In this document: positions 9,001 through 15,193 of the stretch, piece after piece
Position numbering within the stretch: position 1 is the stretch's first letter
Layout of the letters: every line of letters begins with the position of its first letter
Assembly: GCA_002436025.1 (NCBI GenBank)
Contig: DIXM01000002.1
Location: forward strand, 248,001 to 312,000
DNA length: 64,000 bases
Direction: 5' to 3'
Source: a candidate division Hyd24-12 bacterium UBA6080
GTDB taxonomy: Bacteria; Fermentibacterota; Fermentibacteria; Fermentibacterales; JCC-6
Translations under genes and position numbers: made by a program
The notes under the pieces: model-generated
The model's database searches: none
The model's input: the letters and a program-made list of their open reading frames with translations, nothing else
What the model was told of the DNA's origin: nothing

Positions 9001-10843
9001 CGGCAAGGTCAACCGCATAGCCACCAGGAACGGTCAGATCGTTATTCTCGACGAAAGCGGCGATGCGGTGTCAACCTACGACATCGTGCCCGGCTCACTG
9101 CTCAATGTGACAGAAGACCAGCAGGTGGAGCGGGACGATCTGATCTGCAAGAGCGATCCGTTCATCATCCCCATCGTGAGTGAACACAACGGGTCGGTCC
9201 ACTACGTCGACATCGAGGAAGAGATCACCCTCAGGGAGGAGATCGACAGCGAGCAGCGCAGACAGATGGTGATCGTGGAGGACCGCAGCCGTACTCTTCA
9301 CCCTCACCTCTTCATCCTTCCGGAGCACATCGTTGTGCTAAGCGGAAGACCCCAGCGGAGGGACCGGGAACTCCGCACCATGCACGACCTCCTGAAAGAG
9401 GCTGATTCCTCCACGGGCCGGATCGTTTTCACCTACCGCGACCTCGGCTCGGTCAGGAACACCTCCCTCCTTGAGGACTTCGTAGCTTCCAGGGACGAGA
9501 AGATCCCGCATGTAGGCGTTGACTGCAGAAGGGTTCACACCGGCAGTTACGCCGCCTTCGTTGATGCCATCAACCTCATTGAGCCCCTGGGCAAGAAGAG
9601 CGGTGGCGAACTCTGGAAAAACCTCAGGACCGCCATGGACAACCTTGCAGAGGCCTCATCCAGGAACAATGAAGAGATGGAGACCCATTTCATCAGCGCC
9701 CTCCTCGAGTTCAGCAAAAAGGTTCCCATGGTGCTCTCCGTCGCCGACCTCAACAGGGGCCACACGGGCACCCGGAAACTGGTGTCGATGCTCTGCGAGT
9801 CGATCGATCAGGGCAGGATACTCTTCATCGCCAGTTTCTCCCGCAGGGGTCTTCGAAGCCACACCGTGGCCCGGGGCCGGCAGCGTACTCAGGACCAGGA
9901 CCCGGTTGAAGAGTTCATCAAGGACAACGTCCTCGGCGTCTACCCCATCCCCAGCGGGGCTCACCTGCGCGTGGAGGACGGCGCCCTGATCAAGATGGGC
10001 GTTCACCTGGCCAGGATAGAGAGAAGGCTCGGTCAGCAGAGGGACATCACCGGCGGCCTTCCCCGGGTGGAGGAACTCGTGGAAGCGAGATGCCCTCTGG
10101 ATGCAGCGGCGATCGCGGAGATAAGCGGTATGATCGGTCTCAGTTCGATCAAGGCCGCCATGCGCACCGTGACGATCCGGGGCGACCAGGGTCAGGAATC
10201 CTCCCTCAAGATCCAGGCTTCGAAGCACATCAGGGTGCGCGAGGCGGATCATGTCGAGGCAGGCGACAAACTCACCGAGGGCCCGCTCGATCCCCACGAC
10301 ATCCTGAGGGTGAGGGGAACCGAGGCGGTGGAGGATTACCTCCTCAACGAGATTCAGGAAGTCTACAGGCTTCAGGGAGTGAAGATCAACGACAAGCATG
10401 TGGGCATCGTCGTGCGCCAGATGCTTTCGAAGGCCAAGATCGAGGACCCGGGCGACACCAGGTTCCTCGAAGGCTCCCAGGTGGACAGACTCGATCTCAA
10501 CCGTCACAACATGGAAGTGATGAGGCAGGGCAAGAGGCCTGCCACGAGTGACGTTCTGCTGCTGGGCATCACCAAGGCATCCCTCGCAACCGACAGTTTC
10601 CTTTCGGCGGCATCATTCCAGGAGACGAACACAGTCCTCGCTGATGCAGCCGTTCAGGCCAAGGTCGATCCTCTGCTGGGTCTGAAGGAAAACGTCATTG
10701 TCGGTCACCTCATTCCAGCGGGAACCGGTTTGCCTCTGTACAGGAACGTGAGGCTTTTCCTGCCCGACGGCGGCGCACTGCCGGAGCCGGTCAGGCTTGA
10801 GCCTGAAGAAGATACGCTTGACAATTTCCATTTCGATGCGTAA
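6071..10843 (+). CDS. rpoC: RNA polymerase beta-prime subunit with large nested insertion
   Basis: Catalytic beta-prime subunit, about 1590 residues and clearly longer than the roughly 1400 of E. coli. Visible features in order: zinc ribbon Cys70, Cys72, Cys85, Cys88; the Mg-binding NADFDGDQMAVH (N458 to D464); the second zinc site Cys819, Cys893, Cys900, Cys903; the trigger-loop segment ending RTFHTGGVAG; an SI3-like sandwich-barrel region; then DITGGLPRVEEL, GVKINDKH, ITKASLATDSFLSAASFQET and the C-terminal LIPAGTG. The extra length is mostly one block at about residues 1085-1289, annotated separately. The ATG at 6071 was chosen over upstream in-frame codons because it directly follows rpoB and gives the family-like N terminus. 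Confidence 0.98.
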   Translation: MHSNPSPRDVNAFPTDFRGIRISLASPDTIRNWSHGEVTKAETINYRSYKPEPDGLFCERIFGPEKDWECACGRYKRIRYRGVKCDRCGVEVTMSKVRRSRMGHIDLAVPVCHIWYYKNRQISKLLDITNIDLERVLYYESYIVVASDHPQLRPGTVLGDEEYYAAKETYGKDTFKVGMGAEAIANLLAGLDLEELAAMLRTSIANETTLSRRQKNVKRLKEVVAFTNSRAENRPEWMILRILPVLPPGLRPLVPLDGGRFASSDLNDLYRRVINRNNRLKRLLDLQAPDVILRNEKRMLQEAVDAVLDNSSRRKPVKGAGMRPLRSLSDLLKGKRGRFRQNLLGKRVDYSGRSVIVVGPELKLHQCGLPKTMALELFKPFVVARWEKKYGCGVKMAQKKVEERPEEVWAILEKVIRNHPVLINRAPTLHRLGIQAFEPVLVEGLAIRLHPLSCAAFNADFDGDQMAVHVPLSAEAQVEARMLMLGSRNILKPASGEPVVTPSHDMVIGVYYLTKPMVAAKGEGMVFSGREEVIGALDAGKVDYHAKIKIRGVNRIGETGNDGEMRKPTYWKDYTTPGQVVFNGIVPEGMGYIMANGQIPHEKVFGKKGLSSMVSRCHHNEGAVACAVFLDNLKSLGFHYSTISGLTVGMRDMIIPDMKTEIVSEGRRLVAEVEERAGKGELTEAERYNRIIDIWSKATEDVKKSMMDVLERDKHGFNPIFMMAHSGARGSVDQVRQLAGMRGLMSKPKKKLSGELGETIETPILSSLKEGLSVIEYSISTHGSRKGLADTALKTADAGYLTRRLVDVCQDVVITIEDCGTIRGRNISALKEGEEILEPLRDRIVGRVTAEDVFDPIGDEIILEAGREVTAEHALRIEEKGIETVRIRSVLTCEAEHGLCARCYGWDLSRNRMVTRGEAVGVIAAQSIGEPGTQLTLRTFHTGGVAGREAKETEVRARRAGKVSFRNIHIVEGSDESGKVNRIATRNGQIVILDESGDAVSTYDIVPGSLLNVTEDQQVERDDLICKSDPFIIPIVSEHNGSVHYVDIEEEITLREEIDSEQRRQMVIVEDRSRTLHPHLFILPEHIVVLSGRPQRRDRELRTMHDLLKEADSSTGRIVFTYRDLGSVRNTSLLEDFVASRDEKIPHVGVDCRRVHTGSYAAFVDAINLIEPLGKKSGGELWKNLRTAMDNLAEASSRNNEEMETHFISALLEFSKKVPMVLSVADLNRGHTGTRKLVSMLCESIDQGRILFIASFSRRGLRSHTVARGRQRTQDQDPVEEFIKDNVLGVYPIPSGAHLRVEDGALIKMGVHLARIERRLGQQRDITGGLPRVEELVEARCPLDAAAIAEISGMIGLSSIKAAMRTVTIRGDQGQESSLKIQASKHIRVREADHVEAGDKLTEGPLDPHDILRVRGTEAVEDYLLNEIQEVYRLQGVKINDKHVGIVVRQMLSKAKIEDPGDTRFLEGSQVDRLDLNRHNMEVMRQGKRPATSDVLLLGITKASLATDSFLSAASFQETNTVLADAAVQAKVDPLLGLKENVIVGHLIPAGTGLPLYRNVRLFLPDGGALPEPVRLEPEEDTLDNFHFDA
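9323..9937 (+). other. About 205-residue insertion in RpoC resembling a degenerate AAA/STAND ATPase
   Basis: Residues about 1085-1289 interrupt the second sandwich-barrel part of the SI3-equivalent region, between the 'LHPHLFIL' strand and the 'YPIPSGAHLRVEDG' strand. In FCB-type RpoC proteins, as I remember them, these are only about ten residues apart. The insert follows the layout of an AAA_16/STAND core: a GRxxEL-like start (GRPQRRDREL), a beta strand and degraded P-loop at R1117-F1137 with no GxxxxGK, a 'VDCRR...YAAFVDAI' block, a helical stretch, then a Walker-B-like strand V1218-L1227 (first acidic residue is Ala) and a final ILFIASF strand. The family assignment is by eye only. The reading frame is intact throughout. 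Confidence 0.6.
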
Positions 10844-10848
10844 ACTTG

Positions 10849-10871
10849 CTGTTCCGCCAATGAAGGAACAG
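10849..10871 (+). other. Inverted repeat in rpoC-rpsL gap
   Basis: A 7-bp stem (CTGTTCC at 10849-10855, GGAACAG at 10865-10871) with a 9-nt loop lies in the 56-nt gap between rpoC and rpsL. There is no T-tract, so a simple terminator is unlikely. It may be an mRNA processing site or a target for regulation of the rpsL-rpsG segment. Confidence 0.4.
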
Positions 10872-10899
10872 ACGCTGTAAGGTTCTGAAAGGAGAGAAT

Positions 10900-11271
10900 T
10901 TGCCCACGATCAACCAACTGGTGCGGTCAGGGAGAAGCAAGCAGAAGGCCAACACAAAGGCTCCCGCGCTTACCTCCTGCCCTCAGAAAAAGGGCATCTG
11001 CACCCGTGTGTATACATCAACGCCCAAAAAGCCCAACTCCGCCCTCAGAAAAGTGGCCAGGGTCAGGCTTCGCAACGGTTATGAAGTAACAGCCTACATT
11101 CCCGGCGAGGGGCACAACCTCAACGAGCACTCCGTGGTTCTCGTCCGCGGGGGCAGGGTCAAGGACCTTCCCGGCGTGCGCTATCACATCATCCGCGGTG
11201 TTGAAGACGCCAGCGGCGTGAGCGGTCGCAAGCAGAGCAGGTCCAAGTACGGGACGAAGAAGGAAGCGTAG
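10900..11271 (+). CDS. rpsL: 30S ribosomal protein S12
   Basis: S12 lies at the decoding centre. The 123-residue product contains TPKKPNSALRK, with Lys43 retained (the residue commonly changed in streptomycin resistance), and RVKDLPGVRYH. Translation starts at TTG with AAAGGAGAG just upstream. It follows rpoC by 56 nt and precedes rpsG by 5 nt, the usual start of a str operon. Confidence 0.97.
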   Translation: MPTINQLVRSGRSKQKANTKAPALTSCPQKKGICTRVYTSTPKKPNSALRKVARVRLRNGYEVTAYIPGEGHNLNEHSVVLVRGGRVKDLPGVRYHIIRGVEDASGVSGRKQSRSKYGTKKEA

Positions 11272-11276
11272 GCGTC

Positions 11277-11744
11277 ATGAGAAGAAACAGACCGAAAAGG
11301 CGTGAGATACTTCCTGACAGGAAGTACGGAAACCTGGTGATCGCCAAGTTCATAAACAACATCATGCACCAGGGCAAACGCTCAGTTGCCGAGGGCGTGG
11401 TATACGACGCTTTCGACATGATATCCGAAAAAACTGGTCAGGACCCCGTGGCCGTCTTCAACAAGGCCATGAACAACGTCCGCCCCACCCTCAAGGTGAA
11501 ATCCAGGAGGGTTGGCGGTTCAACCTACCAGGTGCCCGTCGAGGTCAAGCAGAGCGAGCGCGACGCCCTGGCAATGCGCTGGATAATCAGCTACTCCAGG
11601 GGCCGCAAGGGGCGCAGCATGGCCCAAAGACTGGCCCAGGAGTTCATCGAGGCCTCCCAGGGCGAGGGCAACAGCGTCAAGAAGCGGGAAGACACCCACA
11701 AGATGGCCGAAGCCAACAAGGCTTTCGCCCACTACCGCTGGTAA
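11277..11744 (+). CDS. rpsG: 30S ribosomal protein S7
   Basis: S7 nucleates assembly of the 30S head and binds near the E site. The product is 155 residues, with MRRNRPKRREILPD at the N terminus, the conserved NNVRPTLKVKSRRVGGSTYQ segment and a C-terminal HKMAEANKAFAHYRW. In most bacteria fusA and tuf follow. Here the gene is followed after 3 nt by a short mobile-element-like repeat, and fusA is 9.8 kb away. Confidence 0.97.
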   Translation: MRRNRPKRREILPDRKYGNLVIAKFINNIMHQGKRSVAEGVVYDAFDMISEKTGQDPVAVFNKAMNNVRPTLKVKSRRVGGSTYQVPVEVKQSERDALAMRWIISYSRGRKGRSMAQRLAQEFIEASQGEGNSVKKREDTHKMAEANKAFAHYRW

Positions 11745-11747
11745 TAA

Positions 11748-11819
11748 TTGGGGGACACAATACTTGATTATCCGAAACGATGCGGGTCAAACTGGATAAG
11801 TAAGTTTTGTGTCCCCCAA
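11748..11819. mobile_element. 72-bp MITE-like element, copy 1
   Basis: Perfect 13-bp terminal inverted repeats (TTGGGGGACACAA at 11748-11760, TTGTGTCCCCCAA at 11807-11819) enclose an inner imperfect repeat TTATCC/GGATAA. The left 27 nt closely match copy 2 at 12707 and, reversed, copy 3 at 13911. No coding capacity is seen. It resembles the non-autonomous hairpin elements moved by REP-associated or IS200-like transposases, but no transposase lies in this window. It sits 3 nt after the rpsG stop. Confidence 0.7.
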
Positions 11820-11835
11820 AATCCAAAAACCAAAA

Positions 11836-12222
11836 TCATTCCTCGAACACTCCATCGACGAACTGCCCGTGATTCCTCCAGCAGTTCGCGTTCCATCCCC
11901 GAAGGCTGAACGTGTCCCTCTCTCTGCCCATGATACGGTATCTGTACTCGATGCCGGTCCTGGGGCAGACCAGACCTGCATGAACGTATCCTGAGATTGT
12001 GTTCAGCTTCTTCCAGCCGTTCCCCGGGGGATACTGATTGTGCTCTGCAAGGTAGAGTTGAAGCGCGCCCGCTATGGTTCTCAGATTCGACCTGCAGGAA
12101 GCAAGCTTTGCGCTTTCCGAAACGTCCCTGAATTTGGGAATGGCGATGGCGGACAGTATTCCCAGTATCACCACCACTATCATGAGTTCGATGAGTGTGA
12201 AGCCCTTGTTGGAATCCTTCAC
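11836..12222 (-). CDS. Type IV pilin-like / type II secretion pseudopilin protein
   Basis: The 128-residue product has a class III prepilin leader (MKDSNKG) followed by FTLIELMIVVVILGILSAIA, with the cleavage-site Gly and the Glu at mature position 5. Such proteins are processed by prepilin peptidase (PilD) and form pili or the pseudopilus of type II secretion. The C-terminal half has three further Cys and a GIEYRYRI segment. It overlaps the upstream minus-strand gene by 4 nt (ATGA). No assembly ATPase or secretin is nearby, so it must work with machinery encoded elsewhere, or be a minor pilin. Confidence 0.85.
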   Translation of the reverse strand: MKDSNKGFTLIELMIVVVILGILSAIAIPKFRDVSESAKLASCRSNLRTIAGALQLYLAEHNQYPPGNGWKKLNTISGYVHAGLVCPRTGIEYRYRIMGRERDTFSLRGWNANCWRNHGQFVDGVFEE

Positions 12223-12623
12223 AGCTCACCTGCCTTGAAGGCTTCGATCTCCATGTCGGAAGTGTAATAGAGTCCGCCCGGGGTTCGAAGCGACCATTCA
12301 TCGTCGTACTCCAGTTCGAACACGAAACCCGACGGAAGGTCAAGATCGGGTGCCAGGGGCATGGTATCGGTCAATGCCCGCCAATCCTGAACCCTCATGA
12401 AAACCGCAGCGACAGAATCCCTTTCCGCCTGCTCCAAAGGGGGCGGGGAGCCTACAAAACCGCTGCCTTCAGGCTGATACAGCAGGACAACGATGATCAG
12501 AAGCGCACCCGCCGCGCCAAAGACCAGAATGCCGGAGCCTTTCTTCCGCTTTTCCTTCGGCGGGGCCTTCTCCTCGTAGACGATGTCCATGTCCAGCTCA
12601 AGGGGTTTCTGAGTGTTCGTCAT
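12219..12623 (-). CDS. Single-pass membrane protein of unknown function
   Basis: I do not recognise the family. The 134-residue product has a charged cytoplasmic N terminus (about residues 1-30, KEKRKK), one transmembrane helix (about 33-51, ILVFGAAGALLIIVVLLYQ) and an external domain of about 80 residues. I chose the ATG at 12623 because GGAGGAG lies 6 nt before it; an in-frame ATG nine codons earlier has no such site. Being coupled to the pilin gene, it may be an accessory membrane protein of the same appendage. Confidence 0.7.
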   Translation of the reverse strand: MTNTQKPLELDMDIVYEEKAPPKEKRKKGSGILVFGAAGALLIIVVLLYQPEGSGFVGSPPPLEQAERDSVAAVFMRVQDWRALTDTMPLAPDLDLPSGFVFELEYDDEWSLRTPGGLYYTSDMEIEAFKAGEL

Positions 12624-12665
12624 GCCGGTCTCCTCCAGTAAGAGATTCACTCATCCCAATCCCTG

Positions 12666-12693
12666 ATTATCAAAAGAACTCCCACGGTTGCAA
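12666..12693 (-). promoter_or_regulatory. Probable promoter of the pilin operon
   Basis: On the minus strand TTGCAA (12693-12688) and GATAAT (12671-12666) are separated by 16 nt, a good match to the housekeeping consensus. The predicted transcript would begin about 35 nt before the ATG at 12623. Confidence 0.5.
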
Positions 12694-12706
12694 AGGGGTG
12701 GGTAAC

Positions 12707-12802
12707 TGGGGGACACAATACTAAATTATCCGATGGGAAAAATCTGAATCTTCAGGGTAGTTCAATGCAAACCTGCGGTTTTTACAGGTTTGTGTCCCCC
12801 CA
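12707..12802. mobile_element. 96-bp MITE-like element, copy 2
   Basis: The left end TGGGGGACACAATACT (12707-12722) and right end TTGTGTCCCCCCA (12790-12802) form terminal inverted repeats, with one extra C on the right. The left arm continues AAATTATCCGA, nearly identical to copy 1. The interior is longer than in copy 1 and different in sequence. The right end lies 7 nt before the ribosome-binding site of the following gene. Confidence 0.65.
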
Positions 12803-12818
12803 TTCCCTTGGAGGCCTT

Positions 12819-13519
12819 TTGAGACACTTCACATTGGCCCTCATCCTTCTTACGAAATGGTCAGCTTATGGAGCAGATTCCGCATTATTCCGTTTCATCG
12901 GCTTTTCCACCGATGGAGTTTTTTCGCCTGGGAGCAGTACGGCGTACAGGACGGCAGCGGTTTTCCGTGGAGCACGGTGACCATCCAGTCGACTGCTGAC
13001 GGATCAGTCATCCATGAGTTCAGCGTCGTCCTGGAAGACGGGTTCAAGGGAGAAGGCGACCCCGGGGGGGAGAGTATGCGGCTGGCACACGAGGCTCTCC
13101 TCTGCCTGTCCGGCGGAAGCTGGGACAGGGGTTCGCTGCTCGTTCACCATCCCCCCACAGACATGACGTTCGGGGGAAGCCAGGTGACCTTCTGCACGAC
13201 TTACTACTCCCCCTCATACTACATCGGTGACTACACACTCGACCTTGTTACCGTGGAGATTCCCGGGACTGAGATGGAGGAGTACTGGGGGTTCCCACCG
13301 CTTTCGTTGTCCGTGGTGTTTTCCGATAACATCACAGGTCTCACCCGAACGGTGATGGATACATCCGACAGGACCGGCAACCTCCAATGGGTGTTCGGTT
13401 ACGGCATACAGGACGTCTGGTGCATTGGGGACTCGGTCTTTGCTGCTGCCATCCAGTGCGTATCCATAGGTTTCGAAGGACCTGACCTGCGGTACCTGAT
13501 GACGGGCTGGACGATTTGA
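12819..13519 (+). pseudogene. DUF2259-like secreted protein, single-base frameshift
   Basis: The gene appears to begin at TTG 12819 (GGAGG 4 nt upstream) with a signal-peptide-like stretch HFTLALILLTKWSAYG. The frame then reads DSALFRFIGFSTDGVF, and the homology continues in another frame as FAWEQYGVQDGSGFPWSTV, typical of DUF2259 predicted secreted proteins. The switch occurs at a run of six T (12919-12924); one more T would give a continuous 233-codon frame. The rest (to TGA 13519) is intact. It is either a real null allele, a slippage site or a sequencing error. Function unknown. Confidence 0.65.
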
Positions 13520-13543
13520 CCGGTCACATCGTGAGGAGGAACG

Positions 13544-13861
13544 ATGTCTTCTGAGAAAGCCTTCACCTGCAGCCAGTGCGGGGCCCCCGAACTGGAACGG
13601 TCGGGGGAGGGAAAGCTGCGATGCCCATATTGCGGCAGCCTCTACAGCTTTTCAGTGCGGGGTCCGACCGTTGTGATCCGAAAGGGAGCAAACGTCATCA
13701 TTGGCAAAAAAGCAAAAGTTACGATAAGAGGCGGGGTGGAGATCCACGAAGGCGCCCGGGTCAAGATTGACGGAGAGGTGACACTTCTGGAAAGGGCGCC
13801 CGAAGAGGCCATCAGCGCCGCCAGACTGAGGCTGCGAGCAACGGGCAAAGACGAAACTTAA
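13544..13861 (+). CDS. Small zinc-ribbon protein with beta-helix-like repeats
   Basis: 105 residues. The N terminus has a zinc ribbon (Cys9-x2-Cys12, Cys27-x2-Cys30). Residues about 39-75 are short alternating beta repeats (VVIRKGANVIIGKKAKVTI, then GARVKI), resembling bactofilin or left-handed-helix repeats, followed by a short helix. GAGGAGG precedes the ATG by 5 nt. It follows the DUF2259 gene by 24 nt. I do not recognise a named family; a scaffold or nucleic-acid-binding role is possible. Confidence 0.75.
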   Translation: MSSEKAFTCSQCGAPELERSGEGKLRCPYCGSLYSFSVRGPTVVIRKGANVIIGKKAKVTIRGGVEIHEGARVKIDGEVTLLERAPEEAISAARLRLRATGKDET

Positions 13862-13873
13862 GATATCTAAACT

Positions 13874-13907
13874 GAAGGTTCATTTTTCTTTAAAAAATGA
13901 GGCCTTC
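13874..13907. terminator. Bidirectional terminator between convergent genes
   Basis: GAAGG (13874-13878) and TCATTTTT (13880-13887) pair with AAAAATGA (13893-13900) and CCTTC (13903-13907), with a small bulge and a CTTTA loop. Either strand gives a stem followed by or containing a T-run. It lies between the plus-strand zinc-ribbon gene and the minus-strand transporter. Confidence 0.55.
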
Positions 13908-13910
13908 GGT

Positions 13911-13940
13911 GCAAGATAATTTAGTATGGTGTCCCCCAAT
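13911..13940 (-). mobile_element. Single end of the MITE-like element, copy 3
   Basis: Read on the minus strand this stretch begins ATTGGGGGACACCATACT and continues AAATTATC, matching the left arm of copies 1 and 2 with one change in the terminal repeat. No matching opposite end is seen nearby, so it is a solo arm or a decayed copy. It ends directly against the stop codon of the transporter gene. Confidence 0.6.
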
Positions 13941-15122
13941 TTATTCCTTGATCGGCTTCAGGGTGAAACCAATGATGGCAGCCACGAAGCACAGGGCCGC
14001 GGCGGTATAGTAGGCTGCGGTGTAGCCGCCGGTAGAGTCGAGTATCCTTCCCGCCATCATGGGGCCGATCTGCCCGCCCACACCCCACGCTGTGAAAAGA
14101 ACTCCGTAGTTCAACCCCATGTTTTTCGTGCCGTAGAAATCACCGACCGCGGAGGGGTAGACGGAAAGCATGGCGCCGTAGGCGAAGGTGACGACCATCG
14201 CGCCGAAAAGGATGGATGCGAAGCTCCCGAAGCTTGCGAAGAAAAGAAGGACAGTACCCTGGGCGAGGTAGAGGATCATCATGGTCTTCGCCCGTCCCAG
14301 TTTGTCCGAGATGGTTCCCGCAATGGGCCGGCCAAGGGCGTTGCTTATTGCCATGAAGGCCACCAGCAGAAAGCCGAAGTTCCGGCCGGTCTGCACGCTG
14401 GCGATCGTTGAAAGGTGGCCGATGATCATCAGACCGGCCAGCGCCCCCGCGACGAACATCACCCAGAGCTGGTAGAACTGCCGTGTGCGTATCATCTGTT
14501 TCCAGTCGTAGTCACGTACCGAGACCCTGGCCTGCCGTCCGGCAGCCTGCACCTGCTTTTCGGGGTTCTTTAGGGTCTGGGCGAGTCCCACCACCACCAG
14601 GAAGAAGCCCGCTCCGAGAATCCGGAAGGAGTTGAAGATCGTGTAGTTCTGTATCAGGTAGTTGGTGAGGGGCGCGATGTAGATGGTTGCCGCGCCGAAC
14701 CCTCCCACCACCATGCCCGAGATCAGCCCCTTGCGCTCAGGTGGGAACCACTTTATGGCGACGGGGGTCGTGGCCGAGTAACCAAGACCGATTCCCGACC
14801 CCGCCATGATACCGAAGCACAGCACAAGCCCCGGAACGGTCTGGAAGAAACTGGCCAGAACCATGCCTCCCCCCACCAGTATCCCGGCCAGCGTCACTAC
14901 GACCCTGGGGCCGTACTTGTCCTGAAGACGGCCACCGAAGATCATCATGACGGCGAACATTGCCACAGCCATCGTGTAGGGCAGCGAAGCCTGGGTGCTG
15001 CTCCATCCAAGCGATTCCCGCAGGTTGGCGGCGAAGATGCTCCAGGCGTAGAGAACTCCGAAGGAAAGGTTGATGCCCATTCCGGCCAGGACGATGGTCC
15101 ATGCCCTTTTGTTCCTGTTCAT
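13941..15122 (-). CDS. MFS transporter, oxalate/formate antiporter (OFA) family
   Basis: 393 residues with about 12 hydrophobic helices. The N terminus WTIVLAGMGINLSFGVLYAWSIF and the motif GGRLQDKYGPRVV between helices 2 and 3 are typical of the OFA branch of the major facilitator superfamily, which carries small carboxylates such as oxalate, formate or pyruvate. A central cytoplasmic loop is at about residues 190-210. The substrate cannot be read from the sequence. It has its own promoter at 15155-15183 and is separate from the upstream minus-strand operon. Confidence 0.88.
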   Translation of the reverse strand: MNRNKRAWTIVLAGMGINLSFGVLYAWSIFAANLRESLGWSSTQASLPYTMAVAMFAVMMIFGGRLQDKYGPRVVVTLAGILVGGGMVLASFFQTVPGLVLCFGIMAGSGIGLGYSATTPVAIKWFPPERKGLISGMVVGGFGAATIYIAPLTNYLIQNYTIFNSFRILGAGFFLVVVGLAQTLKNPEKQVQAAGRQARVSVRDYDWKQMIRTRQFYQLWVMFVAGALAGLMIIGHLSTIASVQTGRNFGFLLVAFMAISNALGRPIAGTISDKLGRAKTMMILYLAQGTVLLFFASFGSFASILFGAMVVTFAYGAMLSVYPSAVGDFYGTKNMGLNYGVLFTAWGVGGQIGPMMAGRILDSTGGYTAAYYTAAALCFVAAIIGFTLKPIKE

Positions 15123-15154
15123 ATGCGGAAGCCCCCCTGTTGAATTTAGCCCGG

Positions 15155-15183
15155 ATTATAGCTGGATTGGCTGTTCTTAACAA
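15155..15183 (-). promoter_or_regulatory. Promoter of the OFA transporter gene
   Basis: On the minus strand TTGTTA (15183-15178) and a perfect TATAAT (15160-15155) are 17 nt apart. The start codon is at 15122, giving a leader of about 25 nt that contains GGGGGG as ribosome site. Confidence 0.7.
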
Positions 15184-15193
15184 AACCCGGCTA

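Noticed and set aside
9323..9937. Reading the RpoC insert as an intein or mobile intron
   Set aside because: It lacks the Cys/Ser start and His-Asn end of an intein and any endonuclease motif, and it lies outside the conserved catalytic motifs where inteins insert.
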